Positions 43,701-58,700 of a stretch of 64,000 nt of DNA are shown one piece after another. The notes under the pieces are model-generated. The model was not told the origin of the DNA and made no database searches. It worked only from the letters and a program-made list of their open reading frames with translations. The translations under genes and the position numbers were made by a program. The stretch is taken from NCBI RefSeq assembly GCF_963576615.1, contig NC_088715.1, positions 3,426,001 through 3,490,000 on the forward strand, in the 5' to 3' direction. The number at the start of each line of letters is the position of its first letter. Position 1 is the stretch's first letter. The DNA is from Watersipora subatra. Lineage: Eukaryota; Bryozoa; Gymnolaemata; Cheilostomatida; Watersiporidae.

Positions 43701-46700
43701 AGGTATATAGGCATGTGACAGGCATTTATGCTAACTTGAACATGCATAAAACACTTCAGCTAATGGAGAGAATTGTCACCACATTTCCTGTTGATAGGTT
43801 TGTGATGCAAGACCTAACCAAAGAGAGCAAGTTTGACAATGTGTACGAGGCAAATAGATTCGTTGAATACTATTGGGGTAAGTGAGCAAATATCATGACC
43901 GCTGCCAGACCAGTGCTGACCTCATATTGTCTGATTGGGAACAAAATATCAGACATGCTGATTGGAGAGACGAGTTACTACTCTGTTGCAATAGATTTGT
44001 GTAGCTAAGATTTACGTAATGTACTCATGTGCAGACAACTCTGTTGATACTATAGCATTGTTTTAAGCCATGCATTTATTATATGTAAATGTATAACTTG
44101 CAAACAATAAAACCTGGTATCAGCTTCCAGTAAGTTTATCTTTTAAACAATGCAGGAAAACTCCCAAATAACAAAGGAATGCAGTATCACAGCTGTGAGT
44201 CAACAATCACTACAGATTTCCCAAATAACGTTAATACTGACAGCTTGTTCCGTCTCTCACAGGCTTATGAAAACAGCCCACCTATTCCATTACAAGTGCA
44301 TCAGCGTAAGTACATACTACGCCAGGTTATAATTTACTAACTTAAAAGTTAACATATACATAGAAGCTTTTCTAAAAAAATTAAAAATTGGATATTTTAC
44401 TTTCTTAAAAAGCAAAATGCAAAGGTTAAATATTATTAGCAAGGACAGCCACGAACTTTATGTGAAAGCAACTTAAAATATATTTTTAATTAATTCTGAT
44501 TGTTTCGTCTCTAAGAATGTACATGTAGTATAAAAGGGCTGAATGCCTTCATCAAATTGAACCGGCTGAATGCCAAATCATTTTTTTCTCTTAATTCATT
44601 TGAACTGCACAAAAACACTTTTCTCATGATATGAAGTTTAAAAGTGAGAATGGTAACTGTTGTATATGTCACATAAAATTAATTTATGTGAAAAGATTTT
44701 TTTATTACCCAGACAATTCCGGGCATTCACCTAGGGCACTCAGCTATTGACTTATTTTGAAAATTGTTACATGATATTGAATTTACTAGTATAGGTAATA
44801 TTACTAAAACTTGGTATAACCATTAGCATCCTTACAATTTTTACTGTTCTAACAATGCCTACTGTACTAATTGATGTTACTGAACAGAACCTGTGATCTA
44901 CGGCGCAAGCATTCCTGCTAAATTTTGAGACAATGGTAAAGGCAGCAGAGCAAAGATGTGTTTAGATATTAAAGTAGGTAATGGCATGCTTCTGTCATGT
45001 AGTGACAATGCTTGGTAGTGTTCGCATGTTATCTAGTAGAGAAACACACCACCAGGACTAGATTTTTATAAGCTCCCTTGGGTGGTCCTACCACTTGTCA
45101 CTTCTTCTAGAACTTAATCTGAAGGAATGCATTTTGCAACACATCCAGTCTGTCAGGTAGTCATTTCACTTGCCCAAGGCCTGAAGGACAGAGGTGGATC
45201 TTTAGTGTGGCCATGTTGTGAGTCTGGTACACGGGACAAATGTTATGGTCCAGATCCAAAAGATCCAGCAATATAGGGTTTAAAGCTTGCTGAGAGCTGT
45301 TTGTCATATCGGCATTAAGCAGGACTTGAACCACCAGCCACGTGGTTGATAAGTCAAATGCGCTACCACTAGGCCACCTGACATCCTATGGGTGAAAGTT
45401 ATTAGGTAGCAAAGAAAGTGCTATAGCCAGTCAACAGTGGTCGTGTCAGCAATGGTAGTGTCAGCAATGGTAGTGCCAGCAATGGTGGTGTCAGCAATGG
45501 TGCTGCCGGCATCGTATATTAACCTTATATTGCTGTTGCAAAATAGATGTGTAAATCTATCAGCTGTACAAAAAAATTGCGAAAAGAGCTATTTCTTCTC
45601 TTGTAAACTAAAAATATAATAATGAAAATGCTAAGATTTGATCATGAACTCTGACTTGATAAAAACTCAAGCTGTTCACTGCAAGGATCTTCATTGTGGC
45701 TTTTTCAGAACTGTTGTTTATTTGGTGTTTTATTTCTTTACAAGCTGCTGCTCCAATGTTTGGCTACATGGAACCAACCTTCACTGTAGCTGCCACCAAA
45801 ATAGAGGGACCCTCAGACGGCTCTGACGATGCTGGCAAGAAAGTGTACTCCTTCAAATTTACTCTAACAGTAGGATATGACACGCAACTTCTGCAGGTAA
45901 TGCTATCACTATTGGTAATTCTGCACTGATAGGTTCATAATATTTAGACTAACAGTTCATCGAACCTTTTAGAAGCGAGAACAGATCGCAAGTAATACTG
46001 CACAGTTTCTAGCAGTACTTAGAAGTGACAATGGTCAGCAGGTTTTGACAACTCAGAGCAGTTGGTAACGTATGTTAATTATCTTGATTCCCACGACATT
46101 TTAGGCTGATCCAAGACTATTAAGAAAATCTCGTCAGGATGTTTGAATATGGTTAGAGTGGAGGCGGAGTTAGAGTGTAATGAAGGGGCTCCTTATTTGG
46201 GTCAGCATAGTTTGTTTTAGCTGAATTTTCCAAACCCACTGCCTTCTTGGAGCCTTCAACTAAAAAATCTCAACACCAGTTCTGAGTGTATCTATTTATA
46301 ATTTATATGAATATAGGATGGGCTCTATTGTAGATTGGAGTCAGATATAATTACAGAGAAGGCTTGTCTAGAGAAATAGGGGAGGTCAGAGAGTTTGGAT
46401 GTGACACTAAAGGTGGAGTCTACCACAAGAATGATCCTGATTGGCTGAATGTAGCCAATGAAAAATCATTTACAAATAAAAGCAGGTTGGTAATCTAAAG
46501 TTTTACAGAGTAGAAAAGCTATAAATTATTATAACTAAGAGTACGTGTAATCGTGTGTAATAGTTATGGGTACAATAATTCCTAGATGTGGAAAGGTAGT
46601 GGAGTGGCTCAGCTGGTAGTGTTCAGAACTGGGGATCTGAGTATCTGGGTTTGATTCCTGTCCGTTGATATATATTGTCCTAATGTTCTTAGTGTCGCTT

Positions 46701-49700
46701 TGGACAGACGAACAAATGGAGACGGCTCTAGAAATCTTTACTATATTAAATACTAGACAGGTGATTTGGATGTTGTGAGTTACAATCCAGGACAAAGGTG
46801 ATTTGTTAATGCTAAAACTTTACAGACAGACTTTACTTTACTGGACAGACAGATGACAGACAGATGACAGACAGATGGCAGACAGATGACAGACAGATGG
46901 TAGACAGATGACAGACAGATGGTATACAGACGACAGACAGATGACAGACAGATGACAGACAGATGACAGACAGATGGTAGACAGACGACAGACAAACTTT
47001 GAGATTGATATATATATAGATTTACTTATCAACTTTTAACCTGGCGTGACTTCTTAATCCGTTCAATGTTTGTCATTTATTGAAGTTTATTGATTGAAAA
47101 TTGAAAATTGAAAAGCATTATTGTTACATGTAATTTTTACCATAGTAAGAGTGTCTGTCTGTCTATTGTTGCACTTGGATGTTGGTAAAAAAAGGTTGTT
47201 TTTAACGGGATTCAAACACTTGACTTGCAGATCTGTATATCAATATGTTGACACCTACACCAATAGATGCCTTCTGATATTTTGGAATAACTGTGAAATA
47301 CTGTGCAAAATTCTCTGTGTTCTAACAGCGAACCTGACAATTTTTCCCTAAATTGCCAGGGTACTAGTGTATATAAATATATTTACACATATATTTATAT
47401 AATAAAGTACAATTTAATAAAATGCAATATAATTTAGTTGAGTGAAATATGGTATAATAAAAATAATAAAATAACCATTTACTGATTTTACTTACTGAAG
47501 ATAAAACGCTGCTTATATTGTTTAGCAACTGTTAGGTTGGAGTTTCAGTTTTACTTATAATTCTAGCTTCGGGTGTCTAGATCCTTTAAAATTATATGGG
47601 TAGGACTTCTGACGCGCCTCCCGCAATTGATTCTCAACAATGATAACACTGCTCCAAGTCATTCATGTTCAGGTTAAAAGTCATGTATTTACACAAATCA
47701 ATTCCGTTTATTGTTTAATAGTGATAGCATGTTGTGCTTGTTAATGAGGATTAGCTAATTATATACATGCATCACTTGTATATTTAACGTTTCTTTACAA
47801 CTGCCTTCTAAGTGAAATGTAATATAACCTACAGTTTAGGTTAAGCTACATTTTTAAAAGTTAAAACAATGAAAAGAAACGATTGAAATAATATAACTTT
47901 AATTTTATTATCATTTTTGTACTGCAACAAACTTGCTCTGATCGATCTTTGTACACAAGATGCAATTATAACCAATAATAATAGTTGTATTATTATGTAT
48001 TAAGTATATATTATAATCACATAATAATTATTTTATAATTACTATGTAATTATAATTATAGTTACATAATGATTATATTGTAACTATTATTTAATTATAA
48101 TATAATTATTATGTATTATATTATAATTACTAATGCAATTATACTAATTATAATTATTATGCAATCAATAGGGAAGTGTTACCCTTGTTGAAAATCAATT
48201 GCAATTATAATGTAATTATTATGTAATTATAATATAATTATGTATATAACATAATTATAATTACATAATAATTATATTATAATTATTATGTAATTATAAT
48301 ATAATTATAATATGATTATAAAAACAGAATGATTATATTATAAATATTATGTAATTATAATATGATTGTAACAAATATTCTTTGAATATTACTACATCAG
48401 TTTTAAATATTCAACATACGTTTGACTTCCTGATGGAAAATTGCTGTCTCAGTATTTTTGAAACAAGAATTGTCAGCACTATTAAATAAGAGAGGACAAC
48501 AAACAATGCAATGAATTCTCCCACTCTCTAGCTGTCTAGCATGTACTACTCGTGTGTTGTTTTCATATCTACCATATATCATGGTAACCTATTGTTTTAG
48601 AGGCCACAGAACTTGGGTAAAAGATGAGTTAGTAAGCTAGAAGGGCGAAAGCTGTTAGTTTGTTCTATTTATAGCATGTACTACACTGCTAGTGATTCAC
48701 ACTGCTCAGCATTATGGCCAAAGATTAAAATAGATGTTGAACATACCCTCTACATGAGGATATTTACTGAAAATGCTGGCAATTTCACTCCTTTCATCAA
48801 AGATGGCCGTTCAGATACACTCTACTATCTTGGAAATACTGAATATATAACAGGTGAGGACAACTCATAGCTGAAATAATTTAAGGTACAAAGTTTTCAT
48901 TGTTAAAAGTTCATGTTCTTTTAATGTCACCATCGTATTATCATATCTGGGCATATGTAAAACATATCTTCACTCTTAAAACCATGTTCTGTGACAATAC
49001 TAGTTAGAGTTGTCTTATCATACACAAATTCACTTTATTATTATGTAACCTCTATATCTATTACCAATGCATGTAAAGAATACATAGTTTTAATGCAATT
49101 TCTTGTGATGACTTAAGAATTTTTCAATTTTCAATCTTGTCAAGAAAAACTCATAGAAGTGGCTTGTCTGACCCTGTATCACTGCCAAAAAACTCTCTTC
49201 TTTGGTGCTATCACCATCATCAGTATGTACTTTCTTTCCAATGAGGCCATGACTACCAACACTGCTACCGTGATTGACCAGTCTGCAGCCTGTTGGTTTG
49301 ATCAATAATAATTCTCAACCTCAGCTATCGTTTCCTTCGTCTTAACCTCGTTCTCACTAATGGAAGCACGCACGACAGCTGTGCTGTGAGAATGAGATGG
49401 CACCATAGACAAGGCCATAGACATAGACATAGACATAGAGATGGCACCATAGACCAGAGTGTTCGTATAGGCCTAAACCTATTTACCGCAGTTATCCTCT
49501 GATAGGGCATAGGTCTATTTCTAGCGATCCTCCTTCAAATCTCGGTAACCAACATTCAAACCTTAGACACTAAGGAGGAGGGTTTTTTGGTAGTGACACA
49601 AGGTCAAACAAGCCAGATGCATAACCTATACAGACAACCTTAATATAATAGCACAGTTCGTTGCAGTGCTTAGAAGCGACAACAGTCAGCGAGTATTGAC

Positions 49701-52700
49701 AACTTGCACCAGCAGTCAACAGGTGTTGACAGCTTGTATCATTGCACAGGTCAGAGAAGTCCTTAGAATTGACAACAGTCAGCAAGTGTTGACAACTTGT
49801 ACCCAATTTTGTTTTACTTCAATTTCATCTAATTGTAAATTGTTTTCAGCCCGTTCAGCTGCTTTCTGGGGAGAGTGGAGCTCATGGTCAGACTGTACAG
49901 ATCAATGTGAAGATTTGGTTTCTACACGAACTAGGCTCTGCGTACTACCGTGAGTGCCCTGTAATTACCTGCTGTTGTCATCGGCTGGCATTGCATGCTG
50001 GTAGTTTTATTATAATTGATTTTTTGAAACAGGTGCCTCCTGTCTTATGTGAGTTTCAACATCTAAATAATATTATTTAGATTTTTATTATAAAAAAGTT
50101 AATTCAAAGAGCTGGGTCAGCCTGAGGTCAAGCATGAGTTGTATTTACTCATTTACTGCTTTAGATGTACGTAGCTAAAGTACATTACAGAAAGTTTGGA
50201 AAGTGATGGCTGCAGAAGTTCATTGTTTTAGGATAATTGGACCAATGCATGACCAGTATGGTGAATGGTTATTAAGGGACAATTGTACAGTACCTGCGCG
50301 GGGAGATGCTCCTGCGAGAGCCAATCAGATTACGGATATTGAAGCGAGAGACTGTCAGCAGTCTGATCAGTGCCCCAGCAATGCTATCAGTATGTAATGA
50401 TGAAGCAAAAGCTTTTATAAAAAGAATTAGGTTAGAAAAGGTTTTTTCTATCTTCTGCGATCTGAATGCCATCAAGAGAATGCCACTTGCAATGCTACTT
50501 GAAATTTTAAGTACTACTTTTTATATTTTGATTTATACTTTCTAGTGTTCTACATTAGTCAAGGTTTAAAAATAACCTCTCAGTACGCTACAGAAAAAGG
50601 GTTTCCGCATTCTTGGAACGAGCCTGACTTTAAAAGTTCTAGAAAGAATCTGGCTGATTATTAGACAGCTAACTTTGTAATTTTTCCTCAAAAATACTTC
50701 AATGCGTTCTTCTAGTTCTTTTTGTTTTAATCGTAACTTACCGTCGGTTCTTCAACATTTTTGTTTATTTTGTACAATTCATGAAGAAGCCAGCTTGTTG
50801 AATAAAGAAAAGGCGTGTATACAATAATGCAGTGCAGTTGGCTTAAGTTTAAGAACTTATAAAACAAAACTCGAAAAATTAGAAATAAAGAGTCTATATG
50901 TTACCTCTCTCATTTTATTTGCCATAAATGGTTTTGGGAAGGTTTATGTTATTCTAATTAAATAGTAAAAACTTTGCAGTAGAACTCGGAAAAGTTCAGC
51001 ATTCTGGAAATTCCCACTTGCGGAATTTTGAGAAACCCCCTTTGGTTGATATCTGGAAAATACCCTTTTGTAGAGAAATGAACTTCTTGTTTCAATAAAA
51101 TTTACATGAATATGATATTTATTTACATAATATGATAATATTATATTTACATAAATATAACTAAAAATGAAAAGAATTTATTTTGAACAATTTGTCTGTT
51201 TTAGTTGACGTGAGTGGAGGACTGTCAGCTTCAGCAGAGTTTTTTGGGATACTGATAGATTTATTAGTTGAGACGGATGAGTTTCGGGGAAAGCCCTACA
51301 GCAGATATGAACATTATCCAAACAAAGTTGAAAGTAAGCATACTTGCTATAAGATGCAGCATTTGCTCAGAGTCAAGTAGACAATTCAGCCATCGCACAA
51401 TATGTTTATAAAATGGAAACCTAATACTTAGACAAGTACCGATACTTAAACTAGCCTAATACTTAGACTAGTACCGATACTTAAACTGACCTAATACTTA
51501 GACTAGTACTGATACTTAAACTAACCTAATACTTAGACTAGTACTGATACTTAAACTGACCTAATACTTAGACTAGTACTGATACTTAAACTAACCTAAT
51601 ACTTAGACTAGTACTGATACTTAAACTAACCTAATACTTAGACTAGTACTGATACTTAAACTAACCTAATACTTAGACTAGTACTGATACTTAAACTAAC
51701 CCAATACTTAGACTAGTACTGATACTTAAACTAACCTGATACTTAGACTAGTACTGATACTTAAACTAACCTAACACTTAGACTAGTACTGATACTTAAA
51801 CTAACCTAATACTTAGACTAGTACTGATACTTAAACTAACCTAATACTTAGACTAGTACTGATACTTAAACTAACCCAATACTTAGACTAGTACTGATAC
51901 TTAAACTAACCCAATACTTAGACTCGTACTGATACTTAAACTAACCTAATACTTAGACTAGTACTGATACTTAAACTAACCTGATACTTAGATTTGCATC
52001 TCTCACAAAATACCAATGTTTTGCGAGGACATAGCTCTCTCCGACTTCCTAATACCATGACGTTTTTTGGCTGATTTCAACAGCCTGGTCTACTAGAACT
52101 AGCCAGTAGTTAAACATAATAGTCAGTCTCACAGATAACCATATTTCTAATGTGAATCCTTGTGTAGCAGCGTTTCAAGATGCGAGTCCAAAGCCTGTTT
52201 AAGAATCTTCTATCCTACTAACAGGAAGCAGCGATGAGTGGCCACTTCCTCTTCCCAATGACGCCGTTACTTATAAAGATGGTGATTATCTTTTTGACAC
52301 CTCTGATAGCATCTATAGAAGGTTTGAAGGCGGAGGAAGCACTACAGTTTTAACCTTGTTCAGCAAGTATGCTGGAAACATTCAGTGGACTATCAACCTT
52401 GACCTAGCTGGTGTAAATGCTGATATAAAAATTGCGGATGTTGGTATGTAATAATCTTTATCTGACAAACTAAAAAGTGAGCCACTTTGACCAATCTTTG
52501 TCATATTTGTCTTAAAAAACTAGAGAACATCAAGTCACTAATGATAATCTTTGCTACCAAGTTCAAACTCAAAAAACTTAAATTTAAAAGTTAAATTATA
52601 TGCTGTCTCAACTTAAAAAATAGTTCATGTTTGAGCCTTGTTTACTATCTAACTGGGCCGACTGATTAGGAGCTGATAACTCCTAGTTGACACCCTAGCC

Positions 52701-55700
52701 AGGCTATGGTCACTTTTTTCTTAACAAACTGATCAACTCATTGGTCAGTAGACAAGCAGTTTACTGACAAGTAAACCATCTAGTAGTTAGAGCAGGTAGT
52801 TGTTGTATAAATACTTTATGTACAGTAACAAATGTAAAAGTACTAGTCACCAACGAATGCTCTTTTAATATCATTGCGTTTCGATGCTTTGAATGAATTT
52901 AGAGTTGTCTTCTGCCCTACCATTTCAACGACTTGAAGTTGCACTTTACAAATCTTTCCAAGACTAGCAATGACTCCTCAACACAGAAATTGTTAAATTA
53001 GATTTGCTTTTTGGTCATGGCCACTTTTCAATTTACACTTCATACACTCGTTGCACTAAATCAGCCAGGACACTTAATAAGCATCTTCTTCTTGTTTTCC
53101 TTATTGCTGTTCTCTATATGACAAAACATCAACAGAATTTACTACTTACCATGCAGTTATTATGTCAAAGGTTGTATGAATGACAATCGCCTTTAGTAAA
53201 AAAACATTTGCTATGCTAAAAAAGATAAGCGTTTGAAGAGGTCAGCACCAGTGCAGTGGGAATCTGAGCAATTGGTAGGTTTATTTATTTAATGAATAAG
53301 GTAATAAAATAAATAAGAAGGTAGTTGTCTCATCATTGTCGTACGAGCAACATATTGTTAGTAATAGTAGTTCAAACAGACCCGTGTGGTCATATGATGA
53401 AGTGCGCTAATTTTTTACCTCCATCAAAGAGAGCTTAGCCAAGTATTATCAATTTCAATCTATCTGCAGTGTTTCTGTGATCAAATAGAGGTTTCACTGC
53501 GAATGCCTTCTCACAAATTTAACAAAGCAAAATGGCGTCGAATACGTTTGAATTTTACCGTTTCTATGACTCAAATTAAAAAAACTCCAAATCCATTCAA
53601 AGCATGGAAACACAATAAATTAGTTTGTAAGGAATACATTTAGATTTTAAAACTTACAGTTTCCTTTTATAATGTTTAACTCTAAAATACATTACTAAAA
53701 TTTTAACCTCATTGAAGCAGCTCTTTGCTCCTTCACAACAACATGGTATAAAGTTGTATATTTTATAGGCCAGCTGAACAACAGCAAAGATACATGCGAA
53801 TACTGTCAGCCAAGCATTTAATAAATCACAACTTGGTGGAAACTGTCAACACATGTCCCATAATTCCTTTTAGCTGTTGAACTGTAACTGTCCCACAATT
53901 CCTCTCAACTGTTAAACTATAACTGTCCCATAATTCCTCTCAGCTGTTAACTATAACTGTCCCATAGATCTTTTCAGCTGTTGTACTATAACTGTTCCAT
54001 AAATCCTCTCAGCTGTTGAACTATAACTGTCCCATAATTCCTCTCAGCTGTTGAACTATAACTGTCCCATAATTCCTCTCAGCTGTTAACTATAACTGTC
54101 CCATAATTCTTTTCAGCTGTTGAACTATAACTGTCCCATAATTCTTCTCAGCCGTTGAACTATAACTGTCCCATAATTCCTCTCAGCTGTTGAACTATGA
54201 CTGTCTCATAATTCCTAGGAGCTTTGAGCTTTCAATGTCTTATAGTCTATAGTTGCAATGTGTAAAGCTGTTTTTGAAGTTTTACATGAAACAATATGGA
54301 GTGATAAACAGCTATCACTAGAGAACTTCCTTATCTGTTCCACTTTGCCATTTTGTGCCTGCGTCTGTGCATGCGTCTGTGTGTGCATGCGTGTATGTGT
54401 GCTTGTCTGTGCCTGTCTTTATGTACTTGTCTGCGCCCGCTTTGTGTATCTTTGTGTGTGTGCAAGCGCGCGAGTGCGCGTGTGTGTTTCTGTCTGTTGT
54501 CTACCTGCCTACTGCTGTCGTACCTGCTTGTGCGCATAAACAATTTGCATTTCCACATCCTTAGGCCAATTTGGTTCAAACTTTCCATGCATATGTTGTA
54601 TGCCTTCCACCAAATTGTACAAAATATTTGGTTTCAAAACTTCATTTGGTTCTTGAGAACCAGCCTCTTACATCCATCGACAGGCTCTCTAATTACAAGT
54701 GGAAGGAATCTCTGGCAATGCTGGGCTGACTGCTACTCCTAGCTAATTTCTTTAGTGATCACTCAAACATCTACGAGTTGTACATAAAATCTGTTTTTAG
54801 AGCTGGTAAAAAACCAGCACATGGCTGCCGCTTGTTGGAGTAGACAAATTTACCCTTGCCAACTTGATCTCTTCAACGCTGAAAATGGCACTAAAGCCAT
54901 TCTTGGAGAAGATTCCGTGAGTTGGTTTTATTTTTCTAAAATTATCTTCAAAAACCGCCAAAGTTTGACAAGAAGTATTTTTGTACTCTGTATGTTCAAA
55001 AGATACTTACTCTTATTGCAATAAACATGCTACCAGGTGACCAGGGCAGCGTAATGACACCACACTTACCAGGGCAGCGTAATGACACCACACTTACCAG
55101 GGCAGCGTAATGACACCACACTTACCAGGGCAGCGTAATGACACCACACTCACCAGGGCAGCGTAATGACACCACACTTACCAGGGCAGCGTAATGACAC
55201 CACACTTACCAGGGCAGCGTAATGACACCACACTTACCAGGACAGCGTAATGACACCACACTTACCAGGGCAGAGTAATGACACCGCACTGCTGGTCTTT
55301 CCTAATTTCAGCGTTGAAACAAACTATGCATAGATATTAAATTTCACAGAAGTATTTTTGTGGTAAAAATCTGTTAATCGCACAAAACCTATCGCCCTAC
55401 CATCATTTTGATAAATCTTTAAATATGTTCTGTTATGTCGTCCTTAACAGTTGACCAGAATCTTTCAAAGACTAATCAACAAGTAAGGTACATGCCTAGG
55501 AAATTTAAACCAATGTTCATCTGCTCAAAGTAGAGCAAGTTTGGGTGAATAAGACTCACTAACCTAAACAGATCGCTATCACCATTGAGAACAGTCAAAA
55601 ACTTGCTAGTACATCTATGTTGATACCATTATAATCTGTACTGCATCTAATCACATAGGTTACCAAAAGTTTTGAATAAAATATTAGAAGGCATGTTGCT

Positions 55701-58700
55701 TTGTTTAACAGTAAATTTGCCATTTTCCTTGCAGGCAGACAATGTATGGAGTCATACGGATGGTATAAACTCTGATTACGAGTACTTCCTAAAAACACTG
55801 TGAGTACACTTGAGAGTCTATTAGTATACTTGAGAGTCTATGAGTATACCTGAAAGTCCATGAGTATATCTGAGAGTCTATGAGTATACCTGAGAGTCTA
55901 TGAGCATACCTGAGAGTCTATGAGCATACCTGAGAGTCTATCAGTATATCTGAGAGTCTATGAGTATACCTGAGAGTCTATTAGTATATCTGAGAGTCTA
56001 TGAGTAAACCTGAGAGTCTATGAGTATCCCTGAGAGCCTATGAGCATACCTGAGAGTCTATTAGTATATCTGAGAGTCTATGAGTATACCTGAGAGTCTA
56101 TGGGCATACCTGAGAGTCTATGAGTATACCTGAGAGTCTATGAGTATCCCTGAGAGCCTATGAGCATACCTGAGAGTCTATGAGTATATCTGAGAGTCCA
56201 TGAGTATACCTGAGAGTCTATGAGTATACCTGAGAGTCTATGAGTATACCTGAGAGTCTATGAGTATACCTGAGAGTCTATGAGTATACCTGAGAGTCTA
56301 TGAGTATACCTGAGAGTCTATGAGTATACCTGAGAGTCTATGAGTATACCTGACAGTCTTTGAGTATACCTGAGAGTCTATGAGTATACCTGAGAGTCTA
56401 TGAGTATACCTGGGAGTCTATGAGTATACCTGAGAGTCTATGAATATACCTGAGAGTCTATGAGTATACCTGACAGTCTTTGAGTATACCTGAGAGTCTA
56501 TGAGTATACCTGAGAGTCTATCAGTATTCCTGAGAGTCTATGAGTATACCTGAGAGTCTATGAGTATACCTGAGAGTCTATGAGTATCCCTGAGAGCCTA
56601 TGAGCATACCTGAGAGTCTATGAGTATATCTGAGAGTCCATGAGTATACCTGAGAGTCTATGAGTATACCTGAGAGTCTATGAGTATACCTGAGAGTCTA
56701 TGAGTATACCTGACAGTCTTTGAGTATACCTGAGAGTCTATGAGTATACCTGAGAGTCTATGAGTATACCTGAGAGTCTATGAGTAAACCTGAGAGTCTA
56801 TGAGTATACCTGAGAGTCTATGTGTATTGATGATCTATTCTGCAGAGTTTTGCAAAGTTTTTTTATTATTACACCCAATAACCAAAATAAAACAGAAGAT
56901 TTGAAAATATTTGGAACTGCATGACAAACAAACCAGAATTGCTCAAAGTGAATCTGTAAGGTGATTTGTGATTCCACAAAAATTAAAATAGATAATAAAA
57001 TCTTGCTTTGCAATGATCGCTGTCTTTATATTATATTATGTTATATAATATTATATTATGTAACCATAAAACTTATATTACCACAAAATTAATAATGAGG
57101 AGTTGATCACTTCTTTTGTCGTATATAAACAATTATTGGGCTTTTGTTAGAGTTATAAAAAGTCAAACAAAATTTTTATGAAAATTGTTATTACAAACAT
57201 TGAAAAAATTGAACAATTTTCTATGAAAATTTAAAATTTTATCAAAATTTACAACTTCATGAAAGTCTACAGTTTCATGAAAGTCTACAGTTTCATGAAA
57301 ATTTACAATTTTATGAAAATTTACAATTTTATGAAATAACATTAAAGCGAGTCAAGTGCACTTATAGCCAATATCTGGCATTTACATTCGTGCAATTTAG
57401 CATTTTATTAAAATATCTGAGTTTTGAAAATGAACTCAGATATCCAAATCAATGAATCTGTTAAATGTATGACCTATTATTGTTATAAATCCAGAAATTG
57501 GACTCGATCGGGTAATACAAGAAATGCCACAGCTAAAATAGGATTTGGTTCAGTCAGCATGCAAGATGTAGGGCTGTATCAAGCTCGAGTGAGACTTGAA
57601 AAGAATGGTGCAACAGAAGGATACATCAATTTAGCGCCTTTACTAGATCTCAGGATCTATGGTCGTAAGTTTCCTAACTAAGTCTTTCGCTAGTCACATG
57701 AATATGTATGCAGCTAAAAATGGCAAGCAAAAATAAATTGGATGGAATGAAAAGAGGTTTTACTAACATGAACACTCGGGATCTGATTTGTCTGCAGACG
57801 ATGAAGCACTATGTATATGTAGAAGCCAAATGAGCACAGCAAGCTTTGAGTGTCAACAATATTGTAAAGGTTTTGCGCGACCTTCACTTTCCTCCACTAG
57901 TACAAGACTCGGTGCATGTGTTTATACATATATTTTCTGCTTAGTTAATAATTTGTACAAGAATAATCAAGCACATGCAATAAACAGGCCAAAAACTCTG
58001 CTCTTCTACACAAATGTTCGAGCTTATATAGCTAGTAAGCTCCGCCTCCGTTCTACTTGGCTGGACCCGGCATGGCTCAGCTCGGTCTTGACTCGGCACG
58101 GCTCTGGCTTGGCTTTGGCTCGGCTTGGCTAAACGTAAGGGGACGCTATCCACCGCAACATCACACACATCAACTGAGCATCAATACACAAACATGGCAC
58201 GAAGGCGGGTAGCATCAGGCAATGCAGATGTCAATAGGGCAAGCACATCTTTTAATTTACAAATCCATTGATCTTTCAAGAAATGAACAAAATCATGTTT
58301 CACACAAACCTTTCTTTTATTATTCAGCTTACAGATTTTTTTTAATTTAAATTTCATAAGAAATAAAGATTAAAAGCTGTTCTTTCATAACAACCAAACG
58401 CTTGTAACTGTTTTTGGTAAATTAAGAATGGCAGGGAGTTTAATTCTAAATATATGGGTTCAAATGCTACTGCGCTCCAAGTCCTTGTGCTCTAAAGTTG
58501 ATGAACCCCGAACACTAACATGTCTGACAGTATTATATCCCCGATATCATGGTAACTTGTAACAAATGCTTGAAACTCATCAAGCTAAACAATCTGGTAA
58601 AGGTCTGCAAATATCTTTTCATTTTTTGCTATTACTTATGCACAACAAATCCAATTACACTATTTGCAACGCAAAAGCAAAATGAGGCATTTTACAAGAT

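Noticed and set aside
45300..45390. Functional tRNA gene on the minus strand
   Set aside because: A and B boxes are excellent, but the acceptor arms do not pair and the sequence continues into a SINE body.
46315..46400. Exon 10 starting at GAATATAG (46315)
   Set aside because: That start meets an in-frame TAG; only the acceptor at 46333 keeps the phase and the frame open.
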